Below, in pieces: positions 8,030 through 15,446 of a stretch of 26,516 nt of DNA. The notes beneath the pieces were generated by a model. That model was not told where the DNA came from and made no database searches. It saw nothing but the letters and a program-made list of their open reading frames with translations. The stretch is taken from NCBI GenBank assembly GCA_026002695.1, contig BOCB01000020.1, forward strand, positions 1-26,516. The letters are read 5' to 3'. The position numbers were made by a program, and so were the translations under genes. Each line of letters opens with the position of its first letter. Positions within the stretch are counted from its first letter, which is position 1. The DNA is from Synergistales bacterium (GTDB lineage Bacteria > Synergistota > Synergistia > Synergistales > Synergistaceae).

Positions 8030-8087
8030 TAAGGGTCGAGGGAAGTATTCCTCGCGGGGAGTGCAGGGGCGAGGAGCCCCGCGGTTT
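8030..8087 (-). repeat. dispersed double-hairpin repeat, copy 1 (family B)
   Basis: Read on the minus strand it starts AAACCGCGGGGCTCCTCG, continues CCCCTGCACTCCCCGCG and ends in a second hairpin before GACCCTTA. It lies 8 bases after the helicase stop, where it can act as its terminator. A second copy lies at 13617-13672 on the plus strand, with identical ends and compensating changes in the second stem. Confidence 0.7.
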
Positions 8088-8094
8088 CAGCCCC

Positions 8095-9915
8095 TCAGCT
8101 CCTTCGCCTTGGCGGCCTTCGCCTCTGATCGTCTCGTCTGGCGCCGCCGCCGTCGTCCCATCGCGTATCGCGCCGTCTTGTGTCGGGGCGGGCGCGGCCG
8201 ACTGATTCGGCGTGCTGCTGCGCCGTAAGCGCGCGTACCGAGCTGAATTCGATGCCCTCTTTTGTCATGCGGTTTTTGCGGGATTGCAGGAGCTCCGCCG
8301 CTTTCGCGGATATTTCGACGCTCGCGGAGGTGTCGCGGAGTTTTATGTTGCCGACATCCTCGCGTTTTATGCCCATTGAGCGGCAGATGGCCCCGAGCAG
8401 GGAACCGACTTCCCAGCCGGCGGAGCGCCCTTCCGTCAGTGTGAGGAGAACGCCGCCGGTCATGTCTGAGCGCTCGGGACGCTCGGAGCGCCCGCGCTCG
8501 CCGCCGCGCGCGTTGTTATCGCGCGCGGGCGGGCGGCGCTTACTGCGATCCATCTCCGCGTCGACATCGGCACGGATGGAGTATCCCTGAGGCTGTTCGC
8601 CGTAGGCTTTGGCGAGGAGACCGGCTATCATCGGACGCGCGTCCTCGCGCGCGAGTATTTCGTCCGCCCACTCCTGATATGTGGGATCCTCAATGGAAGC
8701 GTCTACGAGGGAGACTGTGAAGCGCGTCCGTATCTGAGCGCCTATCTCGGTGGCGTCCGGGGCCGGTATCGTCTGCATCTGCATGTGTGTACCTCTTATC
8801 ATCTGCTGGAAGTTGTTGGCTTCGCGGCTTGTGAGGAGCACTAAGTTTGAGCCCTCGTGACCGGCGCGTCCCGTGCGGCCGCTTCTGTGGACGAACGCCT
8901 CGAGGTTGCCGGGGAGACCGAACTGGACGACGTGGCTCACTCCGTCGATGTCGAGCCCCCGGGCGGCGACGTCGGTCGCGACCAAGATCGCGACGCGCCC
9001 GCCGCGCAGGGAAGCGAGAGCGGAGCTGCGTTCGCGCTGACTCATGTCGCCGTGTATTGCGCCGGCCTTGAAGCCCTCGTCACAGAGCTTGTCGGCTATG
9101 TCCTGAGTCTCGACCTTCGTTGCGCAGAAGATAAGCGCGCGGGACGGGTTCTCCCACAGGAGGACGTTGGCGAGGCCTTCGAAGCGCTTGCGGGCCGGTA
9201 TTATATATGCGCGCTGGGTAATATCGTCATGGCACGTAATGTCGGAGACCAGCGATATCTTGCGCGGCGTGTCGAGGTAGCTGCGGGCGAGCGAGATCAC
9301 TTCGGGCGGCATCGTTGCCGAGAAGAGCCAAGTCTTTTCGAGCTCGTCAAGGCCGCCGAATATGGCTTCGAGCTCGTCGCGGAAGCCCATGTCAAGCATA
9401 TGGTCGCCCTCGTCAAGGATGAAAATCTTAATGGATCCGGTTTTGAGAGTGCCCCTGCGGATGTGGTCGAGTACGCGGCCGGGAGTGCCGACGACTACGG
9501 GGGCTCCGTCGCGCAGTGATTTTATCTGGCGCTCCATGTCGAGTCCTCCGACGAGCGTCGCCACTCGAACATGCATCTCGGAACCCAACCACGAGAATTC
9601 GTGCGCTGTTTGAAGAGCGAGCTCCCGCGTCGGGGAGAGGACGAGGACATACGGGTCGTGCGGAACTGTCTCCATTTGGTTGTAGACAGGTATCGCAAAG
9701 GCGAGCGTCTTGCCGGAGCCGGTCTTTGCCTGAACTATGAGATCGCCTTCGGTGAGAGTCTCGTCCTCCAATATATGAACCTGAACGGGCATCGGCGCCT
9801 CGAAGCCCTTTCGCGCTATAGCTCTGAGAAGCTCGGGCCTGAGCCCGAAATCAGAGAAACTTGCGGACGTTTCGGTTGTGTCCGCGCTTACTTCATTGTC
9901 ATTGTCAAAATTCAT
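8095..9915 (-). CDS. DEAD-box-type ATP-dependent RNA helicase with DbpA-like RNA-binding domain
   Basis: This 606-residue protein is a CsdA/DeaD/DbpA-like helicase that remodels structured RNA or ribosomal precursors. Helicase motifs are in order: AKTGSGKT (63-70), PTRELA (95-100), TPGR (144-147), motif II as DEGD rather than DEAD (168-171), SAT (199-201), ATDVAARGLDI (313-323) and HRSGRTGRAG (343-352). A DbpA/CsdA RNA-binding domain (about 487-548) and an Arg-rich disordered tail follow. An earlier in-frame ATG exists at 9933, but the ATG at 9915 has GGAGGGTTTTC directly upstream and is preferred. An extended -10 box at 10007-10015 gives a leader of about 85 bases. Confidence 0.93.
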   Translation of the reverse strand: MNFDNDNEVSADTTETSASFSDFGLRPELLRAIARKGFEAPMPVQVHILEDETLTEGDLIVQAKTGSGKTLAFAIPVYNQMETVPHDPYVLVLSPTRELALQTAHEFSWLGSEMHVRVATLVGGLDMERQIKSLRDGAPVVVGTPGRVLDHIRRGTLKTGSIKIFILDEGDHMLDMGFRDELEAIFGGLDELEKTWLFSATMPPEVISLARSYLDTPRKISLVSDITCHDDITQRAYIIPARKRFEGLANVLLWENPSRALIFCATKVETQDIADKLCDEGFKAGAIHGDMSQRERSSALASLRGGRVAILVATDVAARGLDIDGVSHVVQFGLPGNLEAFVHRSGRTGRAGHEGSNLVLLTSREANNFQQMIRGTHMQMQTIPAPDATEIGAQIRTRFTVSLVDASIEDPTYQEWADEILAREDARPMIAGLLAKAYGEQPQGYSIRADVDAEMDRSKRRPPARDNNARGGERGRSERPERSDMTGGVLLTLTEGRSAGWEVGSLLGAICRSMGIKREDVGNIKLRDTSASVEISAKAAELLQSRKNRMTKEGIEFSSVRALTAQQHAESVGRARPDTRRRDTRWDDGGGARRDDQRRRPPRRRS

Positions 9916-10006
9916 GAAAACCCTCCAAATCATAGTGGGCAGTGGTCAGTAATTTTAGTATGGTATCTTGAAGAAACGCTAAACACTGTCTTTAATATAT
10001 ATTACT

Positions 10007-10015
10007 ATTATAGCA
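10007..10015 (-). promoter_or_regulatory. extended -10 promoter of the helicase gene
   Basis: The minus strand reads TGCTATAAT, a perfect extended -10 (TGn TATAAT). No good -35 is seen, as is common for extended -10 promoters. Transcription would start about 85 bases before the helicase ATG in an AT-rich leader. Confidence 0.55.
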
Positions 10016-10063
10016 TAAATCTCAAAGAGGTTGATTTATAGGGAAGTTTTTGCGCGAGATTGT

Positions 10064-10090
10064 ACGGGCGGGGTCAGTCCGCCCGTTTTT
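10064..10090 (+). terminator. terminator-like hairpin between two minus-strand genes
   Basis: ACGGGCGG (10064-10071) pairs with CCGCCCGT (10079-10086) around a 7-base loop, followed by TTTT on the plus strand. It sits just past the stop of the oxidoreductase gene (10096), so it may end that transcript, but the U-tract is on the plus side and no plus-strand gene precedes it. Confidence 0.6.
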
Positions 10091-10095
10091 GCCCT

Positions 10096-11082
10096 TTATG
10101 CTCCTAACAATAAGCCGGTCTTTCCCTCGCATTCGTTCGTCCGCCCGTGGATCTGGCGAAGTATGGAGACGCAGACATCGAGCGCCCTCTTACCGTCCCG
10201 CAGACCGACTAACGGCTGGCGCCCCTCGCGTATGCAGCTCACGAAGTCCTGAAGCTCCATTTTGAGAGGCTCGCGCTTTGGGAAGAGCGGGTGTTCGACC
10301 ACCTCGACGAGGCTGTTCGAGTTTGAGCCGTTTTGCACACAGTGGTTGATCGTAACGTCCTGCGTCTCGTAGTTCACGGTTATGTATCTCTCCGGCTCGG
10401 TTATCTCCAGCGTGCGCATTCTCTTTTCGGTAACGCGGCTGACGAGTATGTGGGCTATCGCGCCGTTCATGAAGCGTATCTGCGCGGAGGCTATGTCCTC
10501 GTGATTTGTGCGCACGCGCCGCCCCACCGCGGAGACCTCCGCGATGTCGGAGGGGACTATCGAGAGGATTATGTCGATGTCGTGAATCATGAGGTCGAGT
10601 ACGACGCCAACGTCGCTTATCCTCTGAGAGAAAGGCCCTGTGCGCCGCGACTGTATATATATCGGGCTGTCGATTATTTCGCGCACGTACTGCACGGCGG
10701 CGTTGAAGCGCTCGATGTGTCCTACCTGCAATATCAGCTTGCGGTCGCTCGCTGTGCGCAGGAGTTCCTCGACTTCGTCCACGCGCTCGGTTACCGGTTT
10801 TTCTATCAGCAGGTTCACGCCTCTGAGCATGGCTTTTTTTGCCACTTCGAAGTGCCGCACGGTGGGGACGACTACGCTCAAAGCGTCCGGCCTTGTCTCG
10901 GAGAGGAACGCGTCGAGGTCGGTGTAAGCCGGCACGCCGAGGTTTCCCGCCACCTCGCGCGCGCGCGCCTCGTCAATATCGACGACGCCGACGAGTTTTG
11001 CCCCCAATATTTCAGTGTATACCCGCGCGTGGTGAACGCCGAGATGCCCGACGCCGACGACGCCGACTCGTATGGAATTCAT
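10096..11082 (-). CDS. Gfo/Idh/MocA family NAD(P)-dependent oxidoreductase
   Basis: The 328-residue protein has an N-terminal Rossmann fold with VGVVGVGHLGVHHARVY (NAD binding), the family EKP motif (LLIEKPVT, about 94-101) and a C-terminal alpha/beta domain with VVLDLMIHDIDIILS, containing the conserved Asp/His pair. The overall pattern is that of oxidoreductases in lipid A and nucleotide-sugar gene clusters, such as UDP-GlcNAc 3-dehydrogenase (GnnA) relatives, but the substrate is not proved. The ATG at 11082 has GAGGGTGATTCC upstream; the longer frame to 11127 runs into an intergenic repeat and is rejected. Confidence 0.88.
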   Translation of the reverse strand: MNSIRVGVVGVGHLGVHHARVYTEILGAKLVGVVDIDEARAREVAGNLGVPAYTDLDAFLSETRPDALSVVVPTVRHFEVAKKAMLRGVNLLIEKPVTERVDEVEELLRTASDRKLILQVGHIERFNAAVQYVREIIDSPIYIQSRRTGPFSQRISDVGVVLDLMIHDIDIILSIVPSDIAEVSAVGRRVRTNHEDIASAQIRFMNGAIAHILVSRVTEKRMRTLEITEPERYITVNYETQDVTINHCVQNGSNSNSLVEVVEHPLFPKREPLKMELQDFVSCIREGRQPLVGLRDGKRALDVCVSILRQIHGRTNECEGKTGLLLGA

Positions 11083-11097
11083 GGAATCACCCTCACA

Positions 11098-11121
11098 GTA
11101 GGGGCGGCATCCTGTCGCCCG
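11098..11121 (-). repeat. family A intergenic palindrome (copy)
   Basis: On the minus strand CGGGCGACAG GATGCCGCCC is followed by CTAC. It is a near-perfect hairpin in the leader of the oxidoreductase gene and is almost identical to copies at 19881 and 25131. Confidence 0.7.
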
Positions 11122-11184
11122 ATTCATAGCCTGATATTATTATTTTCACATAGCGAAGGCACTTTGTGGCATCATTCGTTTAAT

Positions 11185-11214
11185 TTGACAGTATAACAGT
11201 TCAAAGATTAAAAT
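11185..11214 (+). promoter_or_regulatory. sigma-70-type promoter for the cupin gene
   Basis: TTGACA at 11185-11190 and TAAAAT at 11209-11214 are 18 bases apart in an AT-rich divergent region. Transcription would run toward the cupin gene at 11293. Confidence 0.55.
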
Positions 11215-11249
11215 ATAAGAATACAGCTATCAGGTTGACTAAGGCGACA

Positions 11250-11270
11250 CGGGCGGCAGAATGCCGCCCG
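11250..11270 (+). repeat. family A intergenic palindrome (copy)
   Basis: CGGGCGGCA (11250-11258) and TGCCGCCCG (11262-11270) form a perfect 9-bp stem around three bases. It lies in the predicted leader of the cupin gene, 6 bases before its ribosome binding site. Confidence 0.7.
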
Positions 11271-11292
11271 CGCTTGAAAGGAGCGATTGGAT

Positions 11293-11706
11293 ATGAGGGA
11301 GAAGAATTGGGGCAGGATAGAGGATTTGGAGACGCTCGACGCGTCGGCGCTGGCGCCCGGGGTATCCGTAACGAAGCGCGTTATCTTCGGGCCTGACGCG
11401 TTCTGGGATGATTACGTGGCGCGGCATTTTGTGCTTCCGGCCGGCGCGGAGATACCGGCGCATTCGCATGAGTGGGATCATTTCTCCATGTCCCTCGGCG
11501 GACACGGCGAGGTCGAGGTCGAGGGAGAGCATTACGATTTGGAGAACGGCAATTGGGCGAGGGTACCCGGCGGGGCGACGCACTCCTTCCGCAATATAGG
11601 CGACGGCGACTTTACGTTCATCTGCATAGTGCCGACGCGCGGAGACCCCTACGCGAAGAAGATAAGCATGAGAGCCGACAGGAAGAAGCAAAAGGAAAAC
11701 GCTTGA
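11293..11706 (+). CDS. cupin-domain protein
   Basis: The protein (137 residues from the ATG at 11293) is a single cupin barrel. Metal-binding His residues are visible in PAHSHEWDHFS and in the second cupin motif (PGGATHSF). Such small cupins range from sugar epimerases to sensory or dioxygenase-like proteins, and the substrate cannot be read here. The ATG at 11293 is preferred over TTG at 11287 because the AAAGGAG site (11277-11283) is nine bases away from it. The Rpn-like gene follows after 22 bases and may share the transcript. Confidence 0.8.
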   Translation: MREKNWGRIEDLETLDASALAPGVSVTKRVIFGPDAFWDDYVARHFVLPAGAEIPAHSHEWDHFSMSLGGHGEVEVEGEHYDLENGNWARVPGGATHSFRNIGDGDFTFICIVPTRGDPYAKKISMRADRKKQKENA

Positions 11707-11728
11707 ACGCGGCAAGGGCGGGTTTAGA

Positions 11729-12742
11729 GTGACAGACGCGGGAATCAGCGGCAGCGCAAATTACGGCGGCAAAAACACGGCCGAAGACGACAGTTCCCGG
11801 CATCCTGAGCGCTTCGATTACGATAACCTATGGAAGACGGTGCTGCATCGCTACTTCTGGGATGCTCTGAAGATATTCCTGCCCGATCTTTACGACGCGT
11901 CGGACAAAAACCGGGCTCCTGAATTTCTGGAGCAAGAATTACAGAAGGTTACGTTTAATTTGGAGGGCGGAGTAAACCGCACAGACCTTCTGATTGGTAT
12001 CAAACTCAAAAACGGAAATCCAAGCCTGATCCTCTGTCATATAGAAGTCCAAGGCGAGGGCGGCGGGGATATACCGACGCGTATGAAACGATACGGGGAA
12101 GCGATACACTTGCTGCGCGGTCAGGAGCCGGTGGGGATAGCTGTCATCACGGACAAGAGGCCTAAGGACGAGAAGACGTTTTATTGTTCGGAGCAGTTCG
12201 GGGTCAGGGCAATCTATGAGTACGTGAACGTGGTTATCGCGGACTTAGAGGATACTCTGCTTCTGTCGGGGGATAATCAAATCGGATTGGTGCTTTACGC
12301 GGCAAAGTACAAGCAAGTGAGCGGAGACGATGAGCGCGAAAAATTCCGATACTTGCGTGATATATCGAATATGTGGGCGGAACGAAGATGGGAGGCGGCG
12401 GACAAGCGCATAGTGTTGTTGGCTGTGGAGTATCTTTTAAGCCTCAAAAGCGAAGATTACGCGGAGCAGGCACTCGATTACTTGGAGTCGCTTGTAAAAT
12501 ATAGTAGCGAGGAGGAACGCGTTATGTACACGTCGATATTTGAGAGAGTCTACACTAAACGCGGCATGGAAAGAGGTATGGAGCAGGGCATGGAAAGAGG
12601 CATGGAGCAGGGTATGAAAAAAGGACGCGTAGAAGGACGGGCTGAAGTTGCCCGCAATATGTTGAACGATGGGCTTCCTGTGGAAAAAGTGGTTCAATAT
12701 ACGAAACTGCCGCGAGAAGAGGTAGAAGGACTGTTAAACTGA
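11729..12742 (+). CDS. Rpn-family recombination-promoting nuclease / putative transposase (PD-(D/E)XK)
   Basis: The 337-residue protein resembles the Rpn/YhgA-like family, which carries a PD-(D/E)XK nuclease fold and promotes RecA-independent recombination in E. coli. The likely catalytic residues are Asp86 (NRTDLLIG) and Glu106-x-Gln108 (HIEVQ). The C-terminal part has the repetitive GMERGMEQ motif followed by a basic segment (KKGRVEGRAE) and the common ending VVQYTKLPREEVEGL. The start is GTG at 11729 with a weak upstream site. These proteins often occur in many variable copies per genome and are not flanked by transposon ends here. Confidence 0.85.
   Translation: MTDAGISGSANYGGKNTAEDDSSRHPERFDYDNLWKTVLHRYFWDALKIFLPDLYDASDKNRAPEFLEQELQKVTFNLEGGVNRTDLLIGIKLKNGNPSLILCHIEVQGEGGGDIPTRMKRYGEAIHLLRGQEPVGIAVITDKRPKDEKTFYCSEQFGVRAIYEYVNVVIADLEDTLLLSGDNQIGLVLYAAKYKQVSGDDEREKFRYLRDISNMWAERRWEAADKRIVLLAVEYLLSLKSEDYAEQALDYLESLVKYSSEEERVMYTSIFERVYTKRGMERGMEQGMERGMEQGMKKGRVEGRAEVARNMLNDGLPVEKVVQYTKLPREEVEGLLN
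12563..12624 (+). repeat. 24-base in-frame tandem repeat inside the Rpn-like gene
   Basis: Two 24-base units (12563-12586 and 12587-12610) differ at one position, and a third degenerate partial unit follows. Each encodes GMERGMEQ. The unit length keeps the frame, so copy-number changes would alter only the length of the linker. Confidence 0.8.
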
Positions 12743-12768
12743 CCCATTGACGACCGCGATTACGGGCG

Positions 12769-12818
12769 CTGCGGTACAGGAGGACGTTCCGCAGTCGCGG
12801 GGGCGGCCATTGATCGCC
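12769..12818. repeat. two hairpins between converging genes
   Basis: CTGCGG (12769-12774) pairs with CCGCAG (12789-12794). A family A-like palindrome follows (GGGGCGGCC and GATCGCC, 12800-12818). They lie between the ends of the Rpn-like and ThiF-like genes and may act as a joint terminator. Confidence 0.45.
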
Positions 12819-12821
12819 TGT

Positions 12822-13595
12822 TTATTTCAGCGCCGGGGCAGCTCCGCACACACCGCAGTCCCGCCGTCTGACTGTTCCGTGCGCGCTGAATTCAGCCGTC
12901 AGCGCGTCGTATGTCAGCAGGCGATCCGTCAGCAGCTCTCCTATGCCCGCGAGATATTTTATAGCCTCCATCGCTTGGAGCGAGCCCATGACGCCGCACA
13001 GCGCGCCTATAACCCCGCCCCTGCGATCCTCCGGCAGTTCGCCATCCGTATCCTCGCCGCCGAACACGCACCGGCAGCACGCGCTCTGTCCCGGTACGCA
13101 TGTCATAATCTGCCCGTAGAAGCTCCCGATGCCGGCAAAGACAAACGGCTTTCCCGCGCCGACGCAGGCGTCGTTTATGAGGAACTTCGACGCGAAGTTG
13201 TCCGTGCAGTCCAGTATGAAGTCATAACCGGCAATAATTCCGCCGATATTCCCTTTGTCTATGTACGTCTCGTGAAGCTCCGGAGTCACATCCGGGTTCA
13301 TGTTCCGCAGAAAAGCGGCGGCAGTCCTCGCCTTCCCCTCGCCAACGTCGCTCATTCCGTACATTACCTGACGCTGGAGGTTCGAAAGCTCTATATCGTC
13401 GCCGTCAGCTATGCCTATCCTGCCGACGCCCATCGCCGCAAGGTACATCGCCGCCGGCGTCCCAAGCCCCCCGGCCCCTATCAGCAGCACAGACGACGCG
13501 AGCAGTTTCTTTTGCCCGGCAACGCCTATCTTCTTCAAGACCACATGCCGCGCGTAACGTTTCAGTTCCTTCGGCAAATATATCAACTCCAACAT
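12822..13595 (-). CDS. ThiF/MoeB/HesA-family adenylyltransferase (E1-like)
   Basis: E1-like enzymes activate the C-terminus of a small ubiquitin-like sulfur carrier (ThiS, MoaD or similar) or another acid by adenylation. The 257-residue protein has the N-terminal RYARHVVLKKIG segment, the ATP loop GAGGLG (40-45), LQRQVMY, DCTDN, and two Cys pairs of a zinc site (CCRC and CGVC). A Cys also sits in the crossover region (GALCGVMG). No carrier protein is encoded nearby. The ATG at 13595 lacks a clear ribosome binding site; TTG at 13577, preceded by GTTGGAG, is a good alternative. It follows larB by 74 bases on the same strand. Confidence 0.88.
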   Translation of the reverse strand: MLELIYLPKELKRYARHVVLKKIGVAGQKKLLASSVLLIGAGGLGTPAAMYLAAMGVGRIGIADGDDIELSNLQRQVMYGMSDVGEGKARTAAAFLRNMNPDVTPELHETYIDKGNIGGIIAGYDFILDCTDNFASKFLINDACVGAGKPFVFAGIGSFYGQIMTCVPGQSACCRCVFGGEDTDGELPEDRRGGVIGALCGVMGSLQAMEAIKYLAGIGELLTDRLLTYDALTAEFSAHGTVRRRDCGVCGAAPALK

Positions 13596-13616
13596 ATAAC
13601 GCTAAAAACAAAAACT

Positions 13617-13672
13617 AAACCGCGGGGCTGCTCGCCCCGCACCCCCGCAAGGGTTGTCACCCTTGACCCTTA
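13617..13672 (+). repeat. dispersed double-hairpin repeat, copy 2 (family B)
   Basis: It begins AAACCGCGGGGCTGCTCG with a first stem GCGGGG/CCCCGC, then a second stem CAAGGGT / ACCCTTG with a TGTC loop, and ends GACCCTTA. It fills the larB-thiF gap, and its last three bases supply the larB stop codon (TAA on the minus strand). The partner copy is at 8030-8087. Confidence 0.7.
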
Positions 13673-14359
13673 TTCTAATTCTAAAATCTTTCCTTTTCTC
13701 GCCGCTATCACGGCGGACAACCCCGCGCCGACGCCGTTGTCTATGTTTACCACCACGAGGCCCGGCGAGCAGGACGACAGCATCGAATTCAGCGCCGCGT
13801 ACCCTCCCTTTGCCGCGCCGTAGCCCACCGACGTGGGCAGGCCTATGACTATGCACGGCACAAGTCCGGCTACGACGCTCGGCAGAGCCCCGTCCATGCC
13901 GGCGGCCACGATGACCGCGCCGACATCGGCAAGCTCCGGCACTATTTCAAGCAGCCTGTGCAATCCGGCGACGCCTACGTCAAAGAATTTCTTGACCCGC
14001 GCCCCGTTAAACTCGGCTATCCCGGCCGCCTCCTCCGCCGCCGGCACATCGCTGCTTCCCGCCGTGAGAACCGCTATCGCACAGCTCTCGCTCGGAACGC
14101 CGAATCGTATATACCCCAAACGCGAGACGGAGTCGTAAACGAGCGGAGGTTCCCCGTCACGTATAAGCTCCGCCTGAGGCGGCGTCATGCGGCTGAACGC
14201 CATTGACGCCCGCTTGGAGCGAAGCTCCTCCGCTATGGATATGAGCTGCCCGTCCGACTTGCCCGGACAGTAAACTACCTCGCCTATGCCCTTGCGGACA
14301 GCCCTGCTTATGTCGAGGCGAACCTCGGGCGCGTTTGCGTCGTCGTTTTTTGTGTTCAT
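13670..14359 (-). CDS. larB: LarB, pyridinium-3,5-biscarboxylate mononucleotide synthase
   Basis: LarB carboxylates and hydrolyses nicotinate adenine dinucleotide, the first step to the nickel-pincer cofactor of lactate racemase and related epimerases. The 229-residue protein has a variable N-terminal domain and a PurE-like C-terminal domain with VLTAGSSDVPAAEEA, GVAGLHRLL, GMDGALPSVVAGL, GLPTSVGYGAA and the Cys-bearing SCSPGLVVVNIDNG; Cys197 is the likely conserved nucleophile. It starts three bases after the CbiD-like stop. No larC, larE or larA is present in the window. The stop codon comes from the family B repeat. Confidence 0.93.
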   Translation of the reverse strand: MNTKNDDANAPEVRLDISRAVRKGIGEVVYCPGKSDGQLISIAEELRSKRASMAFSRMTPPQAELIRDGEPPLVYDSVSRLGYIRFGVPSESCAIAVLTAGSSDVPAAEEAAGIAEFNGARVKKFFDVGVAGLHRLLEIVPELADVGAVIVAAGMDGALPSVVAGLVPCIVIGLPTSVGYGAAKGGYAALNSMLSSCSPGLVVVNIDNGVGAGLSAVIAARKGKILELE

Positions 14360-14362
14360 TAT

Positions 14363-15415
14363 TTATTTTTTTACCCTCTCGATTATTGCGTCGAAGTTAT
14401 CCGTCCGCGCCAGTTCCCTGTCGGGGAGGCAGAAGGTCAGCGCGGCACAGTCGGCTGCCACTTTCGCGCACGTAAGGGCTGTCTTGACCACACAGTCCGC
14501 CAGCTCCCTGAACGCGGCCTTGCCCCAGTCCGTCTTTATTATCTTTGCCGCCGCCTCGTCGGCCATCAGCGCTGACATTATGCCGCGCACGTCGTCCGCG
14601 CCGGCTCCGTGCATCGCGGCATAGGCGGCTATCGCCGCGAGACGCCCGTCGCTCTTCGACGTGTGGGTGTCGAGCGATCCCACCGAGAACTTGGAAAATT
14701 TGCTCACCTGGCCGACCAATATTATATTCCTGAATCCGGCGGTCCCGGCGGCGGCAAGGGCGTCGCCCATCCCGTTGCCCATGTGAGTGATTATCCCGGC
14801 GGGTACCCCCGACAGCTCGGCCACCCTCCTGCCGTACTTGCCCGGCACAAGGCATATGGTGTCGGCTCCGAGGAAGCGCACATTGTTTATGCCCTCCAAA
14901 GCCATTTTGAGAGTAACATCATCAACCGACGCCAATTTATCAGACGCGGCGGCGGGAGGGGGGGCGTTATCGTTATCATAAACCGGAGCGTGATTTGTTT
15001 CGCGGACGGAAATGCCGACCTTTGCGCCCCTGCCGGACGGCAGCTCGGAGAATACGGAGTTCCGAACTAACTCTATGGCCGCCGGGTTCATGGCGGCGTA
15101 CCCGGACAGGGCGGCAAGGTCAACCGACCCCGCGATGTCAACGCCATGACCGAGCAGCACATCTACGGTTCCCTCGTCTGTCAGTTCGACGGACAGCGTT
15201 ATCTCGCCGCGCGAGCCGAGCGACAGCCACGCCTCCGCTCCGCGCTCCGTCCTCCGGCAGCCGTCCGCGCAAAGGAAAACAACCTCACCCGAGGGGAGCG
15301 TGACGGCAACGTCGCTGCAAGGGAGTGAGCGCAACCACCTCACGGCGGCCCCCGCGAGGCCGGCCGCCGCTATGCCGGCAAAGAGGCTTCTGTCAATAAC
15401 GCCGCGCCGTTCCAT
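14363..15415 (-). CDS. cbiD: divergent CbiD-family protein (cobalt-precorrin-5B C1-methyltransferase-like)
   Basis: The 350-residue protein resembles CbiD most clearly in its C-terminal half: CLVPGKYGRRVAE, GMGDALAAAG, IILVGQVSKFSKFSVGSLDT, HTSKSDGRLAAIAAYAA. CbiD methylates C1 of cobalt-precorrin-5B in anaerobic B12 synthesis. Here the hallmark motifs are missing: the N-terminal R-x-G-Y-T-T-G is replaced by DRSLFAG, the KDGGDD-type motif by CADGCRRTERG, and the GGISI-x-GTTGIV segment by an unrelated stretch with a Pro/Ala-rich loop (about 148-158). It begins 31 bases after the NYN gene and is closely followed by larB. No other cobalamin gene is nearby, so a different substrate is plausible. 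Confidence 0.8.
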   Translation of the reverse strand: MERRGVIDRSLFAGIAAAGLAGAAVRWLRSLPCSDVAVTLPSGEVVFLCADGCRRTERGAEAWLSLGSRGEITLSVELTDEGTVDVLLGHGVDIAGSVDLAALSGYAAMNPAAIELVRNSVFSELPSGRGAKVGISVRETNHAPVYDNDNAPPPAAASDKLASVDDVTLKMALEGINNVRFLGADTICLVPGKYGRRVAELSGVPAGIITHMGNGMGDALAAAGTAGFRNIILVGQVSKFSKFSVGSLDTHTSKSDGRLAAIAAYAAMHGAGADDVRGIMSALMADEAAAKIIKTDWGKAAFRELADCVVKTALTCAKVAADCAALTFCLPDRELARTDNFDAIIERVKK

Positions 15416-15446
15416 TTTTGCCGCGACCCCTTATCGCAAAAAACTC

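Noticed and set aside
10333..11196. Long plus-strand open frames opposite the oxidoreductase, helicase, LarB/CbiD-like, NYN and beta-propeller genes
   Set aside because: They are shadows of GC-rich genes on the minus strand: no ribosome binding sites, unusual His/Arg/Tyr-rich composition and no family features.
12563..12624. Tandem repeat considered as a CRISPR-like array
   Set aside because: The units are contiguous without spacers and in frame within a coding region; no CRISPR array or cas gene is visible in the window.
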